Of a DNA stretch of 64,000 bases, positions 62,163 to 64,000 are shown piece after piece. The stretch comes from Archegozetes longisetosus (taxonomy: Eukaryota > Arthropoda > Arachnida > Sarcoptiformes > Trhypochthoniidae), in the NCBI GenBank assembly GCA_018873245.2, contig JAEMBT020000006.1, forward strand, positions 14,586,387 to 14,650,386. Reading direction: 5' to 3'. Position 1 is the stretch's first letter. Each line of letters opens with the position of its first letter. Made by a program: the position numbers and the translations under genes. The notes beneath the pieces are model-generated. The model had not been told where the DNA came from and made no database searches. It saw only the letters and a list, made by a program, of their open reading frames with translations.

Positions 62163-64000
62163 CAGCCTGACCACATGTCCCGGAATGACCTTAACAGTCC
62201 AGGAATCGTGAACTGTGTCCAGGTGGAAGGAATGGACCATTCCTTGACATACAAGTATCCAGGAATGACAAATGTTTGACAAAATGTTTAAAAAATAGAT
62301 TTTTCGAAATTGTATTAAAAGAATGTAAATATACTTATCATTACTCTATATCAATACTAAAACAAAACTCTAAAATAGGCATAAAATATAACTGAATCTT
62401 GAAGTAGTCATACATTTACTCATAATCATTTGTTGCTAATGTTCACACTAATAGTATATAATGTTACTATATTTTCTGAACAAATAATTTACATTTCGCT
62501 AAAGATTTAATACTTGTTTTCAATAAATACTGAAAATATTTATCATTATATCAATTAATTGCTAACAAACGAATATCATGTCAAACAAACGAACTATTAA
62601 TGAATCGCCAAAAAAATCAAAGAGATTGACTTATTTCCAGGACATATGGCTTTCGAAAGATGAATATAAAGATTGGCTGAGAAAAGTTGATGACTTCAAA
62701 GCTAATTGTATATTGTGTAAAACTCAATTCACAATTAAATACGAAGGCATTTCAGCTGTCAATACACACGGAAAATCGAAATCACACGAATCAAATGTGA
62801 ATTCGGCCAAAATGTCTTCAGCGTTAGGTAATTTCATAGCTAAATCTGATTCGAGTGAAACCAAATCTATAGTTGTCTCAGGGGTGTGTCTGGCATATCA
62901 TTCAGTAAATCACTTGAGTTGCCGATCGACTGACTGTGGTAACAAATTAATTCAGAATTTATTTACTGATTCCAAGATTGCCAAAGGATTACGTTGTGGT
63001 CGAACCAAAGTGGAAGCTATAGTGAAGAATGTTCTGTCTCAAGCTTCTATCAAATCTCATTTGAATCAAATTAGAGGTAAAGCATTTCCAATAGCAAGCG
63101 ATTAATTAGGGAAACTGTTTCCAATCGGTATTCAGTATTTTGATAAAACTAATCGGACTTGCAATTTCGTACTTAATTTCTACGAAGACTCAAATGAAAA
63201 ATCTGATGCTATTTATGATCAATTAAAAAATCTTTAGTCAATAATGAGCTGAATCAAAATCAAGTAATTGCTTACAGTGCTGAAAATGCAAATTTAAATT
63301 ATGGTAATTATCATTCAGTCTATGAAAACTTCAAGTCAGAAAATAATTTTATAGTAAAAGCGAATTGTAATTGTCATTTAATTCATAATACGGCCAAATA
63401 TTCCTTAATGAAACTGGACTTAGATGTGGAAAATCTAATCATCAAAATATTTGCACATTTTTCAAATTCTGCAAAGCGTATCGAATCTCTCAAGTCTTGC
63501 TACGAGTTCAGTGGAACGGAGTTCCAGAAAATACTAAAACATCCCTACTCGTTGGCTTTCACTTTTCCAGCAATAAAGCGTTTGTTGAAAAATTCTAGAG
63601 AAATTAAAAACTATTTTATAGGAATCGGTACGGATAATTGTCATAAAGTTATAGTTGAATTTGTTTGGGGTTTAAAATTGAATGGACTGAATAGTTCTGA
63701 TCTTTATTTAGAATTTATTAAACATCTAATGGAAATATCTCACCAGAATTTAGAACTTTTGCAGAGCAATAAAGTCAATTCAAGCAATTTATATGACATA
63801 GTGATGTAGTTGAAAATACAATTGACAAATAGACGTAAACATAAGTTTTTTTGCTCTAATATTAATGATTACCTCAAGAGTATATCTGTTTATGAACGTG
63901 AGACTTTTGAATGTGAAGCATTGAAATGCTATGACAGGGCCCTGGTTATTTAGAAAAGCATTTTAATTTTGAATAATCTATTTTCAAACATTTTAAAGTC
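62163..64000 (+). mobile_element. hAT transposon with GTGACCA-type end, right side outside the window
   Basis: Left end CAGCCTGACCACATGTCC resembles the ends of the miniature elements at 17777, 19518 and 33162. A BED-finger transposase starts 415 bases inside. The right end and target duplication lie outside the window, so size is unknown. Confidence 0.75.
62578..64000 (+). pseudogene. hAT transposase (ZBED/SCAND3-like), broken
   Basis: Residues 18-71 of the first frame match a BED finger: YFQDIWLSKDEYKDWL, C44xxC47 and H64-x5-H70. A stop at 63103-63105 ends that frame. In other frames the catalytic RNase-H-like region continues: PIGIQYFDKTNRTCNFVL, then a stop near 63238, VIAYSAENANLNYGNYHS, CNCHLIHNTAKYS, and KIFAHFSNSAKRIESLKSCYEF (frame 63408-63809, which ends in a stop). 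These match the hAT DDE fold. At least three breaks are present, so it cannot make an intact enzyme. Confidence 0.85.

Noticed and set aside
1..64000. tRNA, rRNA and CRISPR
   Set aside because: No GGTTCGA-type tRNA box with a matching cloverleaf, no rRNA sequence, and no regularly spaced short repeats with unique spacers were seen.

Overview
The window looks like a piece of an AT-rich arthropod nuclear genome. Genes are split by short GT-AG introns, protein families are animal ones (classical-type cadherin, ionotropic receptor, ELOVL elongase, Kunitz protein, ABCA transporter), and intergenic DNA is packed with arthropod-type DNA transposons (hAT, mariner/Tc1, pogo-like, a DUF4817-type element). 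A mite or another chelicerate fits best, but the sequence alone does not fix the taxon.

Layout. 91-4631 (+): the 3' end of a cadherin gene, three exons, no laminin-G domain, one EGF domain, one membrane span and a short tail. 5677-13023: intergenic DNA with a foldback element, a (GA)n microsatellite and a decayed 1.3-kb mariner copy. 13907-14995 (+): a complete five-exon gene for a 195-residue cysteine-rich secreted protein of unknown function. 15313-20160: a block of nested elements, namely a hAT copy with a solo LTR and another terminal-inverted-repeat element inside it, two further hAT miniature elements, a GC-rich island and a near-perfect hairpin. 20667-24023 (+): a four-exon ionotropic-receptor-like channel gene. 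24550-34645: a dense repeat region (a 20-bp repeat, a DUF4817 mini-element, Tc1 relics, foldbacks, two hAT miniature elements, paired palindromes, and a 40-bp minisatellite with 120-bp higher order). 35150-37515: foldbacks and a second solo LTR. 37743-38850 (-): a damaged ELOVL6-type elongase. 41038-41250 (+): a broken duplicate of the first receptor exon. 42494-43382: an intact 889-bp non-autonomous hAT element. 45895-46107: a pogo-like miniature element whose end has grown into a (CT)n tract. 48947-51556 (-): a three-exon secreted protein with a long low-complexity stalk and a C-terminal Kunitz domain. 54932-61487 (-): an eight-exon ABCA transporter with both nucleotide-binding domains intact but three lesions confined to exon 2. 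62163-64000 (+): the start of a hAT transposon whose BED-finger transposase is broken.

The genes do not form a pathway together. The transposons do form a coherent picture: several non-autonomous hAT elements carry clean 8-bp target duplications, three of them share GTGACCA-type ends, and the transposase relic at the right edge starts with the same kind of end. All exon joins given here were checked for phase by hand (cadherin, secreted cysteine-rich protein, receptor, Kunitz protein, ABCA). No tRNA, rRNA or CRISPR was recognised. Homology calls rest on memory of the families, not on a search.
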